A stretch of DNA of 64,000 bases from Hyphomicrobium sp. CS1BSMeth3 (GTDB taxonomy: Bacteria; Pseudomonadota; Alphaproteobacteria; Rhizobiales; Hyphomicrobiaceae): assembly GCF_900117415.1 (NCBI RefSeq), contig NZ_FPEI01000005.1, forward strand, positions 1,116,001 to 1,180,000, given 5' to 3'. This document shows, in pieces, positions 9,386-17,953 of the stretch (positions are counted from its first letter, which is position 1; each line of letters opens with the position of its first letter). Made by a program: the position numbers and the translations under genes. The notes below the pieces were generated by a model. The model did no database searches. It saw only the letters and a list, made by a program, of their open reading frames with translations, and had not been told where the DNA came from.

Positions 9386-9991
9386 ATGTTGAAAGAGCTT
9401 CGTCCGGCGATTGTCGTTTTCGTGGGGCTCATGCTGATCACGGGCCTCGCCTACCCGTTGGCCATGACCGGTATCGCCCAGACATTGTTCCCCTGGCAGG
9501 CGAATGGCAGCCTGATCGAGAGAGATGGCAAGGTCATCGGCTCCGCTCTGATCGGCCAGCAGTTCGCCAGCGACCGCTACTTTCACGGCCGCCCTTCGGC
9601 CACGCTCGGCCCGGACCCGGCCGACGCGAGCAAGACCGTGCCGCAGCCCTACAATGCGGCGAACTCGTCGGGCTCTAACCTTGGGCCGACGAACAAGGCG
9701 CTGATCGACCGTGTCAAAGCGGATGTCTATAGGCTCAAGGCGGAGAATCCCGATGCCAAGGTGCCGGTCGACCTGGTGACGACGTCGGGCGGCGGTCTGG
9801 ATCCTCACATTTCGCCGGAGGCAGCCTACTTCCAGGCGCCGCGCGTGGCCAAGGCGCGCAATTTGCCCGAGGTGCGCGTGCGGGCGCTGGTCGGCCAGCA
9901 TATCGAGAGCCACTTCCTTGGCTTTCTCGGTGAGCCCCGTGTTAATGTTCTGGCACTCAACATGGCTCTCGACCGAACGGCGAGCGAATAG
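9386..9991 (+). CDS. kdpC: KdpC, assembly/affinity subunit of the Kdp ATPase
   Basis: A 201-residue protein with one N-terminal transmembrane helix (about residues 8-30) and a periplasmic domain. Family blocks are present: [45 protein letters not shown]-like ([14 protein letters not shown]) and the C-terminal [11 protein letters not shown]. It supports assembly and nucleotide affinity of KdpFABC. The ATG at 9386 follows GAGGAG. A longer in-frame ORF running upstream into kdpB is a shadow. Confidence 0.96.
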   Translation: MLKELRPAIVVFVGLMLITGLAYPLAMTGIAQTLFPWQANGSLIERDGKVIGSALIGQQFASDRYFHGRPSATLGPDPADASKTVPQPYNAANSSGSNLGPTNKALIDRVKADVYRLKAENPDAKVPVDLVTTSGGGLDPHISPEAAYFQAPRVAKARNLPEVRVRALVGQHIESHFLGFLGEPRVNVLALNMALDRTASE

Positions 9992-10018
9992 CCCATGAAG
10001 TGGCAGGCCTGATGCACC

Positions 10019-12754
10019 ATGGCCGATCAACAGAGCGACTCTGAGCAGCGACCTTCGCCGGACGCTTTGCTGGCGGAGGCTCAACGCGAGGAGAAAGGCC
10101 GCTCCGGGCGGCTGAAGATCTTCGTCGGGGCCGCGCCGGGCGTCGGCAAGACCTACGAGATGCTGACCGCGGCCCACGCAAAGCAGAAGGAAGGCGTGGA
10201 CGTCGTCGTCGGTGTGGTCGAGACGCACGGTCGCGAGGAGACCGAAGCGCTGATCAGCGGGCTGGAGGTGCTGCCGCGCAAGCTGACGGTGTATGCAGGT
10301 CGCGCGCTCGATGAGTTCGATATCGACGCCGCGCTTGATCGTCGTCCGAGCTTGGTTCTCGTCGACGAGCTCGCGCACACCAATGTCCCGGGGAGCCGTC
10401 ATCCGAAGCGCTATCAGGACGTCGAGGAGCTGCTCGACGCGGGTATCGACGTCTACACCACGGTCAACATCCAGCACATCGAGAGCCTCAACGATGTCGT
10501 TGCGCAGATCACGCGCGTGCGCGTTCGCGAGATCGTTCCTGATGCCATTTTCGATCGTGCCGATGCGATCGAGCTCGTCGACTTGACCCCCGAAGATCTC
10601 ATCCAGCGCCTCAAGGAAGGCAAGGTTTACGTCCCGAAGCAGGCAGAGCGCGCGCTCCAGCACTACTTCTCGCCGGCCAATCTCACTGCGCTGCGAGAGC
10701 TCGCGCTGCGCAGGACCGCAGAGCGTGTCGATGAGCAGTTGCTCGAGCAGATGCGCGCGCGTGCCATCCAGGGGCCGTGGGCCGCAGGCGAACGCATTCT
10801 CGTGTGCATCAATGAGGACCCGCGCTCAGCCGGCCTCGTCCGCTATGCCAAGCGCCTGGCAGATCGGCTGCACGCACCGGTGACGGCACTCTACATCGAG
10901 ACGACGCGGAGCTTGGACTTCACGGAGGCCGATCGGGATCGCATAGCCGAGACACTGCGGCTCGCCGAACGCCTGGATGGTGAGGCTGTCTCCATTCCGG
11001 CGGTCGGGCGGCGGGTCGCCATGGACATACTGAGCTACGCGCGCAAGAGCAACGTAACGCACATCATCGTCGGCAAATCGGACCGGTCGCGCTGGTTCGA
11101 GATCCTGCACGGGTCTGTCGTCCATGACCTCGTGCGGCACGCCGGCGCGATCTCGGTGCATGTCATTGCCGGAGAGGCCTCCTCCGAGCCTGCGCCATCC
11201 CGTTCGGCGGCGACGACGACATCGGTTGCGTCGGATGCGGCTCGGACATTCGATGCTATGCCGTATTTCTTTGCCTTGCTGGCCGTGGCTGCCGCTCTCG
11301 GGATCAGCCTGCTCGTGACTTCATTTCTGGGATTGAATGTCGATCTCATCTTCCTGACGGCCGTTGTCGGCGTCGCCGTTCGCCTCGGCCTGGGGCCTTC
11401 GCTCGTTACGTCGTTCGTGTCGGCAGTTTGCTACAACTTCTTTTTCCTGCAGCCGACGTACACCCTCACGATCGACGATCCGAACAATGTCTCGGTGTTC
11501 CTGCTGTTCACCGCTCTGGCCGTGCTCATTTCGAGGCTTGCCGCGCGCGGCTGGCATCATACGGTTGCCGCGCAAGAACGCGTGCGCGTGGTGGAGACGC
11601 TATACGGCTTCAGCCGCAAGCTGGCCGGCGCGGGCGCGCTCGACGATGTCCTGTGGGCCACCGCCTATCAAATCGCGATGATGCTGAAGGTTCGCGTGGT
11701 GGTGCTGCTGCCGGATAACGACACGATCGCGGTGAAGGCCGGCTATCCACCCGAGGATGCGCTCGATGAAGCCGATCTGGCCGCTGCAAAGTGGGCATGG
11801 GAGAAGGGCCAACCGGCCGGTCGCGATTCCGATGCTTTGCCCGGGGCCAAGTGGCTGTTCATGCCCATGCGCACAGGGCGCGGAGCCATCGGTATCGTCG
11901 GGATCAGCCGGAACGGTACAGGTCCGCTTCTGCGCGCCGACCAGCGACGTCTTCTCGACGCGCTTGCCGATCAGGGTGCGCTCGCAATCGAGCGCGTGCA
12001 CCTGGTCGAGGATATCGATCGGGTCAAACGGACCGCCGAGACCGAGCGCCTCCGCTCGGCTCTGCTGACTTCTATATCGCACGATCTAAAGACACCACTC
12101 GCCGGCATCATCGGCTCAGCCGGTGCGCTCCGCGATCTGTCGCAGTCGTTCGATGAGCTGGCAAAGGCCGATTTGCTCTCGACGATCATCGAGGAATCGG
12201 AGCGCCTCAACCGGTTCATCGCCAATCTGCTCGATATGACCAAGCTCGAATCCGGCGCAGTCGCACCCAACACGGCCGCACACGATGTCGGCGAGATCGT
12301 CGGGAGTGCGTTGGAGCGCGCAAGCAAGATCCTTGCTGAGCACCGTGTCGAGGTCGACATGAGCCCGAAACTGCCGATGGTCATGGTTGACGCGGTGCTG
12401 TTCGAGCAGGTGCTGTTCAACCTGCTCGACAATGCCGCCAAGTATGCGCCACCGGCGACCACGGTCCGCATTTCGTGCTGGCACGAGGACCAGCATGTAA
12501 AGCTGCAGATCCTGGACGAAGGGGATGGTATTCCCGACGTGGAGCTGGAGCGCATTTTTGACAAGTTCTACCGCGCGCGAAAAGGAGATCAGGTGCGTGC
12601 GGGCACCGGCCTGGGGCTCGCCATTTCGCGGGGCTTTGTCGAGGCCCTGAACGGCACTATTATTGCCGCCAATCGCACCGACCGTAAGGGCGCCGTGTTT
12701 ACCATCACGCTGCCGGCGCCAAAAATTTACGAGCGAAAGAAAGATGCGGCATGA
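10019..12754 (+). CDS. kdpD: KdpD, potassium/turgor sensor histidine kinase
   Basis: A 911-residue sensor kinase. The N-terminal KdpD domain has a Walker A-type motif GAAPGVGKTYEML near residue 40 and is followed by a Usp-like domain (about 250-370). A four-helix DUF4118 membrane region (about 415-510), a GAF-like segment and the kinase core come next. The phosphoacceptor is His688 in SISHDLKTPLAG, followed by N, G1 (DEGDGI) and G2 (GTGLGLAI) boxes. It phosphorylates KdpE when K+ is limiting, inducing kdpFABC. The stop overlaps the kdpE start by four bases (ATGA), indicating coupling. Confidence 0.96.
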   Translation: MADQQSDSEQRPSPDALLAEAQREEKGRSGRLKIFVGAAPGVGKTYEMLTAAHAKQKEGVDVVVGVVETHGREETEALISGLEVLPRKLTVYAGRALDEFDIDAALDRRPSLVLVDELAHTNVPGSRHPKRYQDVEELLDAGIDVYTTVNIQHIESLNDVVAQITRVRVREIVPDAIFDRADAIELVDLTPEDLIQRLKEGKVYVPKQAERALQHYFSPANLTALRELALRRTAERVDEQLLEQMRARAIQGPWAAGERILVCINEDPRSAGLVRYAKRLADRLHAPVTALYIETTRSLDFTEADRDRIAETLRLAERLDGEAVSIPAVGRRVAMDILSYARKSNVTHIIVGKSDRSRWFEILHGSVVHDLVRHAGAISVHVIAGEASSEPAPSRSAATTTSVASDAARTFDAMPYFFALLAVAAALGISLLVTSFLGLNVDLIFLTAVVGVAVRLGLGPSLVTSFVSAVCYNFFFLQPTYTLTIDDPNNVSVFLLFTALAVLISRLAARGWHHTVAAQERVRVVETLYGFSRKLAGAGALDDVLWATAYQIAMMLKVRVVVLLPDNDTIAVKAGYPPEDALDEADLAAAKWAWEKGQPAGRDSDALPGAKWLFMPMRTGRGAIGIVGISRNGTGPLLRADQRRLLDALADQGALAIERVHLVEDIDRVKRTAETERLRSALLTSISHDLKTPLAGIIGSAGALRDLSQSFDELAKADLLSTIIEESERLNRFIANLLDMTKLESGAVAPNTAAHDVGEIVGSALERASKILAEHRVEVDMSPKLPMVMVDAVLFEQVLFNLLDNAAKYAPPATTVRISCWHEDQHVKLQILDEGDGIPDVELERIFDKFYRARKGDQVRAGTGLGLAISRGFVEALNGTIIAANRTDRKGAVFTITLPAPKIYERKKDAA

Positions 12755-13440
12755 GCGCGACCTCCTTGAAGATCCTTGTCGTCGACGATGAGCCGCCCAT
12801 CCGCAAGCTCCTGCGCATGGGGCTCACCTCGCAGGGCTATGAGGTGATCGAAGCGCCGAGCGGCAAGGTCGCTATCGAGCTGTTGGCCAAGAAGCCCGCG
12901 CTTGTGATCCTCGATCTCGGCCTGCCCGATATCGACGGCCTTGAGCTTCTGAGGCGCATCCGTCACCACGGCGACAATCTCCCCATCGTCGTGTTGTCGA
13001 GCCGTGGCGATGAAGCCGTCAAAGTGACGGCGCTCGATCTTGGCGCCGACGACTTCGTCACGAAGCCATTCGGTATGGATGAGTTGTTTGCTCGCATGCG
13101 CACCGCGCTCCGGCACCAACTGCAGGTGCAGGGAGAGCGCCCGGTGTTTCATCTCGGCGACCTGAGCGTCGATCTCGTGCGCCGGATCGTCAAGCTCGGC
13201 GAGGGGGAAGTGAAACTGTCACCCAAGGAGTATGATCTGCTGCGGCTGCTCGTTCAGCACGCAGGCAAGGTCCTCACGCACCGATTTCTCCTAGGCGAAT
13301 TATGGGATGAGCTGACGGATGCTCAGTATCTGCGCGTGTATGTCCGCCAGCTCAGGCAGAAGATCGAGAAGGATCCAGAGCGTCCGCAGTATCTTCTTAC
13401 CGAAACCGGAATCGGCTATCGGCTCCGCGCGCCTGACTGA
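12751..13440 (+). CDS. kdpE: KdpE, OmpR-type response regulator of the kdp operon
   Basis: A 229-residue response regulator. The receiver domain has the acidic pair Asp12-Asp13, phosphoacceptor Asp55 in VILDLGLPD, and the conserved Lys in FVTKPFG. The C-terminal winged helix (about 130-229) is of the OmpR/PhoB type (LSPKEYDLLRLL, YVRQLRQKIE). It activates kdpFABC upon phosphorylation by KdpD. The start lies inside the kdpD stop. Confidence 0.96.
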   Translation: MSATSLKILVVDDEPPIRKLLRMGLTSQGYEVIEAPSGKVAIELLAKKPALVILDLGLPDIDGLELLRRIRHHGDNLPIVVLSSRGDEAVKVTALDLGADDFVTKPFGMDELFARMRTALRHQLQVQGERPVFHLGDLSVDLVRRIVKLGEGEVKLSPKEYDLLRLLVQHAGKVLTHRFLLGELWDELTDAQYLRVYVRQLRQKIEKDPERPQYLLTETGIGYRLRAPD

Positions 13441-13486
13441 TTGACACGGGCGATGCCTGTTCGCCAGAACCACCCTTGGAATAGCA

Positions 13487-13936
13487 ATGCAAATCTCTAC
13501 CTTTCTCGCGCCGGAGAACGCGCTTGTCGATGTGGAGGCAAGTGACAAGGCGCGCTTGCTGACCGAGTTGAGTGCTCGCGCGGCGAGAAGCCTCTCGCTG
13601 GAGCACGAGCAGGTGTCGCAGGAAATTCTGAGGCGGGAGGAGCTGGGGTCAACCGGGGTCGGCGGTGGCGCGGCCATTCCGCATGCGCGCATTCCGGGCC
13701 TCACTTCTCCTTTCGGCATTCTTGCGCGCCTGCGCAAACCAATCGATTTCGACGCGATCGACGGAAAGCGGGTCGACGTGGTCTTTCTGCTGTTGTTGCC
13801 CGCGTCGTCAACCGGCTACCATCTGAAGGTGCTGGCAGCCGTGGCGCGCGCGCTGCGCAATGAGCCCGTCCTGAGCGCTCTTCGTCATGCCGAAGATGCC
13901 GCGGGGTTGTACGCCGCGATTACGTCTGCAACCTAG
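13487..13936 (+). CDS. PTS EIIA domain protein, PtsN (EIIA-Ntr)-like
   Basis: A 149-residue single-domain fructose/mannitol-type EIIA protein. The phosphorylatable histidine is His66 in GGGAAIPHARI. Length and sequence fit the EIIA-Ntr group, which works in the regulatory nitrogen PTS rather than in sugar uptake. In enterobacteria and rhizobia EIIA-Ntr is known to bind and stimulate KdpD. Its position 46 bases after kdpE therefore suggests a dedicated modulator of this Kdp system. No sugar-specific EIIB or EIIC genes are nearby. It is probably the last gene of the kdp operon. Confidence 0.9.
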   Translation: MQISTFLAPENALVDVEASDKARLLTELSARAARSLSLEHEQVSQEILRREELGSTGVGGGAAIPHARIPGLTSPFGILARLRKPIDFDAIDGKRVDVVFLLLLPASSTGYHLKVLAAVARALRNEPVLSALRHAEDAAGLYAAITSAT

Positions 13937-14110
13937 AGAGAGCGGCGCTTCAAGCGGCCCCGACACTGCATTCGTCGCGCCGCGTCCGCCCTCGCTCAGA
14001 TCTGCAACTCATCAAATTCGACGAGAGCGTCGTTCTCCGTGCGGATCTGGTTCTGCGAGGATCCGGACGACCTCGCCGCCTGCGCCGGCGTGAATGGCAC
14101 CGCAGAAGGC

Positions 14111-14128
14111 GTTCCACTCAACGGAACG
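14111..14128. promoter_or_regulatory. Palindromic operator-like site GTTCCA-N5-CGGAAC upstream of the ABC operon
   Basis: GTTCCACTCAACGGAACG is a palindrome with TTCC and GGAA arms spaced by seven bases, about 170 bases before the transporter start at 14299. The same arm and spacing pattern recurs upstream of the genes at 22132 (minus) and 22424 (plus). The form resembles operators of IclR-family regulators. The rest of the 13937-14298 gap shows no supported gene. Confidence 0.45.
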
Positions 14129-14298
14129 ACTCTGCTCTATTTCCGAGACATTCAAACTAAGCTATCAATGACGTTGCGTGTCAACGGCCAACAACAGTGT
14201 CGTGGCTGGTCGCCCGAGTGCATGGCCTTTTTCCGGAACCACGCAAAGCCACGGCAGACGGAGGTCAACTCCGCTGCGCAACGAGAGAGGAAACGCGA

Positions 14299-15348
14299 AT
14301 GGGCTTGATGAAATCCTTACGGTACGTGGTGGCCGCCGCGGGCGCCGCGATGTGCTTGCTGTCCCTCGATGCTCGCGACACATCCGTGGCTGCGCAGACA
14401 AAGGACAAGATCCGTCTGGCGGCACAGGTCTGGTTCCCGAGCTTTCCACAGTACACCGCCATCGAGCGTGGCATTTATGCGAAGTGGGGCCTCGATCCGT
14501 CGATCAAGGTCTATCCTTCGGGTGCCCCCATCGTGCAAGCGGCGGCAACGAGCGAGTGGGACGTCGCTCATATCGGCCTGCCTCCGACAGTCCAGGGCGT
14601 CAAGCTCGGCTTGATCATTGCCGGCGTCATCAGCGAGGAGGCCATCATCCAGGAGATGATCGGTCGGGCCGACTACGTTGCCGCGGTGCAGAAGGATCCA
14701 TCCAAGCTCAAAGGCGCGAAGATATTCATCACCACCGCGTCGACGGGGCACTTCATGATCGAGGGCTGCCTCAAGAAGCGCGGCATCGCGATGTCGGATG
14801 TGCAAATATTGCCATCCGAGCAGCAGGCGTCACTGTCCGCGTTTGTTGCCGGCAATGGCGATCTGGCTCAGCTCTGGCCGCCGCAGACGACCGCCGCCCG
14901 CGAGCGTGGAAATAAGAAGCTCTGCGACGGCGTCGAGGCCGGCCTGAAGATCCCGTCTGTCTGGGTGATTCATCCGGATTTCGCAAAGAAGAATCCCGAT
15001 GCGGCCGTGCGCTGGCTGAGGGCCACCCTGGAAGCCGTGGACTGGGCGCGCAAGAACAAGGCCGAAGCGGCCGTGCTCTACAAGAAATGGGATCAGTTCC
15101 GCGGCACGCAGACGCCCGACAGCTTCCTGAAGGAAGAGGTCGATCTCGCCACCGATCTCTGGCCGATCGAGCAGCAGCTCAAGGCCATGAAGCCCGATGG
15201 TGCCAAGCCCGCGTACGTGAACGAGGCCATCGACGGCATCGCGCAGTTCTATGTCCGCATCGGTCGCATGAAGGAAGTCTCTCCGGCGATCTTCAAGATG
15301 ATCGATACGAGCTGGATCGATAAGGCTGCCGCGCTGCCCGCCCGGTGA
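14299..15348 (+). CDS. ABC transporter substrate-binding protein, SsuA/NMT1-THI5 type
   Basis: A 349-residue exported protein. The ATG at 14299 (after GAGAGAGGAAA) gives a signal peptide ending near VAAQTK; a longer upstream start would spoil it. The mature part has the typical layout of aliphatic sulfonate, taurine, nitrate or pyrimidine-precursor binding proteins: VWFPSFPQYTAIERGIYAKW, a VAHIGLPPTVQG ligand-sensing segment, and FITTASTGHFMIEG. It delivers its ligand to the permease pair encoded just downstream. The ligand cannot be named; an organosulfonate or similar anion is a guess from family and from the monooxygenase genes nearby. Confidence 0.85.
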   Translation: MGLMKSLRYVVAAAGAAMCLLSLDARDTSVAAQTKDKIRLAAQVWFPSFPQYTAIERGIYAKWGLDPSIKVYPSGAPIVQAAATSEWDVAHIGLPPTVQGVKLGLIIAGVISEEAIIQEMIGRADYVAAVQKDPSKLKGAKIFITTASTGHFMIEGCLKKRGIAMSDVQILPSEQQASLSAFVAGNGDLAQLWPPQTTAARERGNKKLCDGVEAGLKIPSVWVIHPDFAKKNPDAAVRWLRATLEAVDWARKNKAEAAVLYKKWDQFRGTQTPDSFLKEEVDLATDLWPIEQQLKAMKPDGAKPAYVNEAIDGIAQFYVRIGRMKEVSPAIFKMIDTSWIDKAAALPAR

Positions 15349-15413
15349 GCGGTATTCCCGCTGGGGTGGGCGCAAGCCCGCCCCAAAATCCTCACAGAGC
15401 GCGCAGTGGACAG

Positions 15414-16208
15414 ATGCCGAACAACCTCTCGTATGAAAACGTCACCATGCGTTTCGAAGGACGATCGGGTGCCGTTCAGGCTCTCGATCGCTTCGATTTT
15501 CAGGTCAAATCGAGCGAATTTCTCGTCATCGTCGGGCCGTCCGGTTGTGGCAAGAGCACTCTGCTTCACCTGACGGCAGGGCTGTACAAGCCGCCGACCG
15601 GCCGCATTCTGCTCGGCGGCGAGGAGGTTCGAGAGCCTGGCCCCGACAAGGCGATCGTCTTCCAGAACTTCTCTCTGTTCCCCTGGAAGACCGTCCACGA
15701 CAACATCGACTTCGGCCTGCGCATCAATGGCGTCCCCGCTGCCGATCGCGAGGATCAGATCAAGCGCGTGATCCGTTTGATCGGGCTCGACGGGTTCGAG
15801 AACCACTACCCGCGCCAGCTTTCCGGCGGCATGCAGCAGCGCGTGGCGATCGCGCGAAGCTTCGTCCTCAAGCCGCGAACGCTGCTCATGGATGAGCCTT
15901 TTGCTGCACTCGATGCTCAGAACCGCCAGATCATGCAGGAGGAGCTCGTCCGCATCTGGCAGACGCAGCGTCCGACGGTGATGTTCATTACGCACAGCGT
16001 CGAGGAAGCGGTGTTTCTCGCCGACCGGGTCATCGTCATGACGCGCCGGCCGGGTCGCGTGAAGGAAGTCATCGATATCGCGAACATCACCGGTGATCAC
16101 CACTGGCGGGCCGATCCATTCGACGAAGTGATCCGACGGGCCGATTTTCAGGATGTGCGCTCGCGCATCTGGGGGCTTGTCAAAAGCGAGATCAGCGTCA
16201 GGAACTGA
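15414..16208 (+). CDS. ABC transporter ATPase, SsuB/TauB type
   Basis: A 264-residue ATPase with Walker [11 protein letters not shown]-loop [12 protein letters not shown], signature LSGGMQQRV, Walker [12 protein letters not shown] and switch His in ITHSVEEA. The family N-terminus ([16 protein letters not shown]) begins at 15414. A GTG at 15345 overlapping the preceding stop would add 23 poorly conserved residues and cannot be excluded. It energises the two permeases that follow. Confidence 0.9.
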   Translation: MPNNLSYENVTMRFEGRSGAVQALDRFDFQVKSSEFLVIVGPSGCGKSTLLHLTAGLYKPPTGRILLGGEEVREPGPDKAIVFQNFSLFPWKTVHDNIDFGLRINGVPAADREDQIKRVIRLIGLDGFENHYPRQLSGGMQQRVAIARSFVLKPRTLLMDEPFAALDAQNRQIMQEELVRIWQTQRPTVMFITHSVEEAVFLADRVIVMTRRPGRVKEVIDIANITGDHHWRADPFDEVIRRADFQDVRSRIWGLVKSEISVRN

Positions 16209-16213
16209 ATGCG

Positions 16214-17008
16214 ATGAACGGCTCCGCACGCAGCAATGCTCTCGCCCGCGCGCTGTTCGGCGCGCTTTCCGTCGGGTCTTTGCTCTTCACTTGGTGGCTG
16301 GTCACCTCGCTGGAGCTCGTAAAGCCGCTGATCCTCCCGCCTCCGGCGGACGTTTGGGTGGGCTTCCTCGACATCTGGTACGGCTATCTCAACGTGCCGT
16401 TCTGGAACCACTTCCTCGCGAGCATTTCGGTCATGCTCGGCGGCTACGCCATGGCAATTGCGATCGGCGTGCCGCTCGGGATTTTCATGGCGTGGAACCG
16501 CGCGGTCGATTGGGTTGTCGGACCGCTCCTGCAGATCCTTCGCCCCATACCGCCACCAGCATGGATACCACTCGCCATCCTCTGGTTCGGCATCGGCTAC
16601 GCAGGAAAGATCTTCATCGTCTTCATTGCGGCGGCGGTGCCGTGCATCCTCAACAGCTACCTGGCGATCAAGCAGACACCGTCCGAGCTGCTGAGCTCTG
16701 CGCGGAGCCTCGGAGCGAAGCCGCATACGCTCCTGTTCGAAGTCGCGATCCCGTCAGGGCTTCCGACAATCATGACCGGCCTCAGGATTGCGCTTGGCAT
16801 CGCCTGGGCGTCCATTGTCGCGGCTGAGCTCGTCGTGTCTCTTGCAGGCTTCGGCTTTCTGATCATGAACGGTTATCGCAATCTCGAGAGCAACATCGTG
16901 TTCGTCGGGATGGCGGCGGTCGCGCTTTTGGGGCTGCTCATGAACCTCGTCTTCCATCGAATTGAGCGCGCCATGCTTCCGTGGAGAGAGGATCAGGACA
17001 ATGGCTGA
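16214..17008 (+). CDS. ABC transporter permease (SsuC/TauC-like), first of two
   Basis: A 264-residue inner-membrane protein of the BPD_transp_1 family with about six helices. The EAA loop that contacts the ATPase reads around ARSLGAKPHTLLFEVAIPSG. It begins six bases after the ATPase stop and overlaps the next permease by eight bases. The pair probably forms a heterodimer because a single ATPase and binding protein are present. Confidence 0.9.
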   Translation: MNGSARSNALARALFGALSVGSLLFTWWLVTSLELVKPLILPPPADVWVGFLDIWYGYLNVPFWNHFLASISVMLGGYAMAIAIGVPLGIFMAWNRAVDWVVGPLLQILRPIPPPAWIPLAILWFGIGYAGKIFIVFIAAAVPCILNSYLAIKQTPSELLSSARSLGAKPHTLLFEVAIPSGLPTIMTGLRIALGIAWASIVAAELVVSLAGFGFLIMNGYRNLESNIVFVGMAAVALLGLLMNLVFHRIERAMLPWREDQDNG

Positions 17009-17861
17009 TGGGACGGCAGAGGCCAGCGTCAGCCGCTTGCCGACGGAAGCCGATCGGACATCGACCACGCGCACGCTCGGCGATCGGATCGAAGCACTGC
17101 CGAACGCGCTGCGCGTCGGCGTCATGCTCTTCTTCTGGCTGGCCGTGTGGTACGGCGTCGTCGAATTGTTCGCCGTGTCGAAGGATTTCCTTCCCAATCC
17201 GATCGACGTCATCAGCCGAATTGTGCGATTGGCGTGGGAGCCCGTGGGCGCCGGGCCGCTCCTGACGCACGCATGGGCCAGCATCGTCCGTCTGTTGTGG
17301 GGGTTCGGAGCTGCGATCGTCATCGGCGTGCCGCTTGGTCTTGCGATGGCCTACTTTCGTCCTCTGCAGTGGATCGTCGCGCCGCTCTTCGAGCTCTTCA
17401 GGTACATCCCGCCCATTGCCTGGGCGCCGTTTGCAATGTTCTGGTTCGGCGCCGGCAGCAGCGCGCAGGCCTACGTTATCTTTACCTCGTCTTTCGCGCC
17501 GATCCTGATCAACTCGTTTCGTGGTGTGCAGCTCGTCGATAGTCGTCTCATTGATGCGGCCCGCACGCTCGGCGCAAAATCATGGACTATCCTGTTCGAG
17601 GTAGCCTTGCCGGCGGCCTTGCCGCATGTCGTTACGGGATTGCGTATTGGTCTCGCTACGGGTTGGATGGCTCTGATCGCGGCGGAGATTGTTGCCGGCA
17701 CCGGCAGTCGTGACGGGCTTGGATACCTGATCCTTCAGGGGCAGCAGCAGCTACACGCGGATCTCACGATCGGCGCCATGGTCCTCATCGGCATTCTGGG
17801 CTCGCTCATAGATCTCGCCATTCGCGCCGTAGAAGGGCGTTTCGCTTACTGGCGGAGCTGA
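17001..17861 (+). CDS. ABC transporter permease (SsuC/TauC-like), second of two
   Basis: A 286-residue permease of the same family; its EAA loop is ARTLGAKSWTILFEVALPAA. The ATG at 17001 overlaps the end of the first permease and has GAGGATC upstream, so translation is coupled. An upstream start at 16962 would add residues encoded by another gene in a different frame and is unlikely. A strong terminator follows. Confidence 0.9.
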   Translation: MADGTAEASVSRLPTEADRTSTTRTLGDRIEALPNALRVGVMLFFWLAVWYGVVELFAVSKDFLPNPIDVISRIVRLAWEPVGAGPLLTHAWASIVRLLWGFGAAIVIGVPLGLAMAYFRPLQWIVAPLFELFRYIPPIAWAPFAMFWFGAGSSAQAYVIFTSSFAPILINSFRGVQLVDSRLIDAARTLGAKSWTILFEVALPAALPHVVTGLRIGLATGWMALIAAEIVAGTGSRDGLGYLILQGQQQLHADLTIGAMVLIGILGSLIDLAIRAVEGRFAYWRS

Positions 17862-17889
17862 TTGGAAAGCAGGCGACCCCGAAGAAAAA

Positions 17890-17924
17890 GGGGCGCTCCG
17901 ACTGTTCGAAAGTCGGAGCGCCCC
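17890..17924. terminator. Bidirectional terminator hairpin between convergent operons
   Basis: Fourteen-base perfect inverted repeat (GGGGCGCTCCGACT and its complement) around a 7-base loop. It lies between the end of the second permease (+) and the end of the TRAP permease (-). A-rich DNA precedes it, giving a T-rich run on the minus strand; no long T run follows on the plus strand. Confidence 0.7.
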
Positions 17925-17953
17925 GCTTTGGCCCTCGGCCAGCCTCCCAGCAT

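Noticed and set aside
9293-10663. 456-codon minus-strand frame opposite kdpC and kdpD
   Set aside because: Crosses two well-supported genes in antisense and has no recognisable domain.
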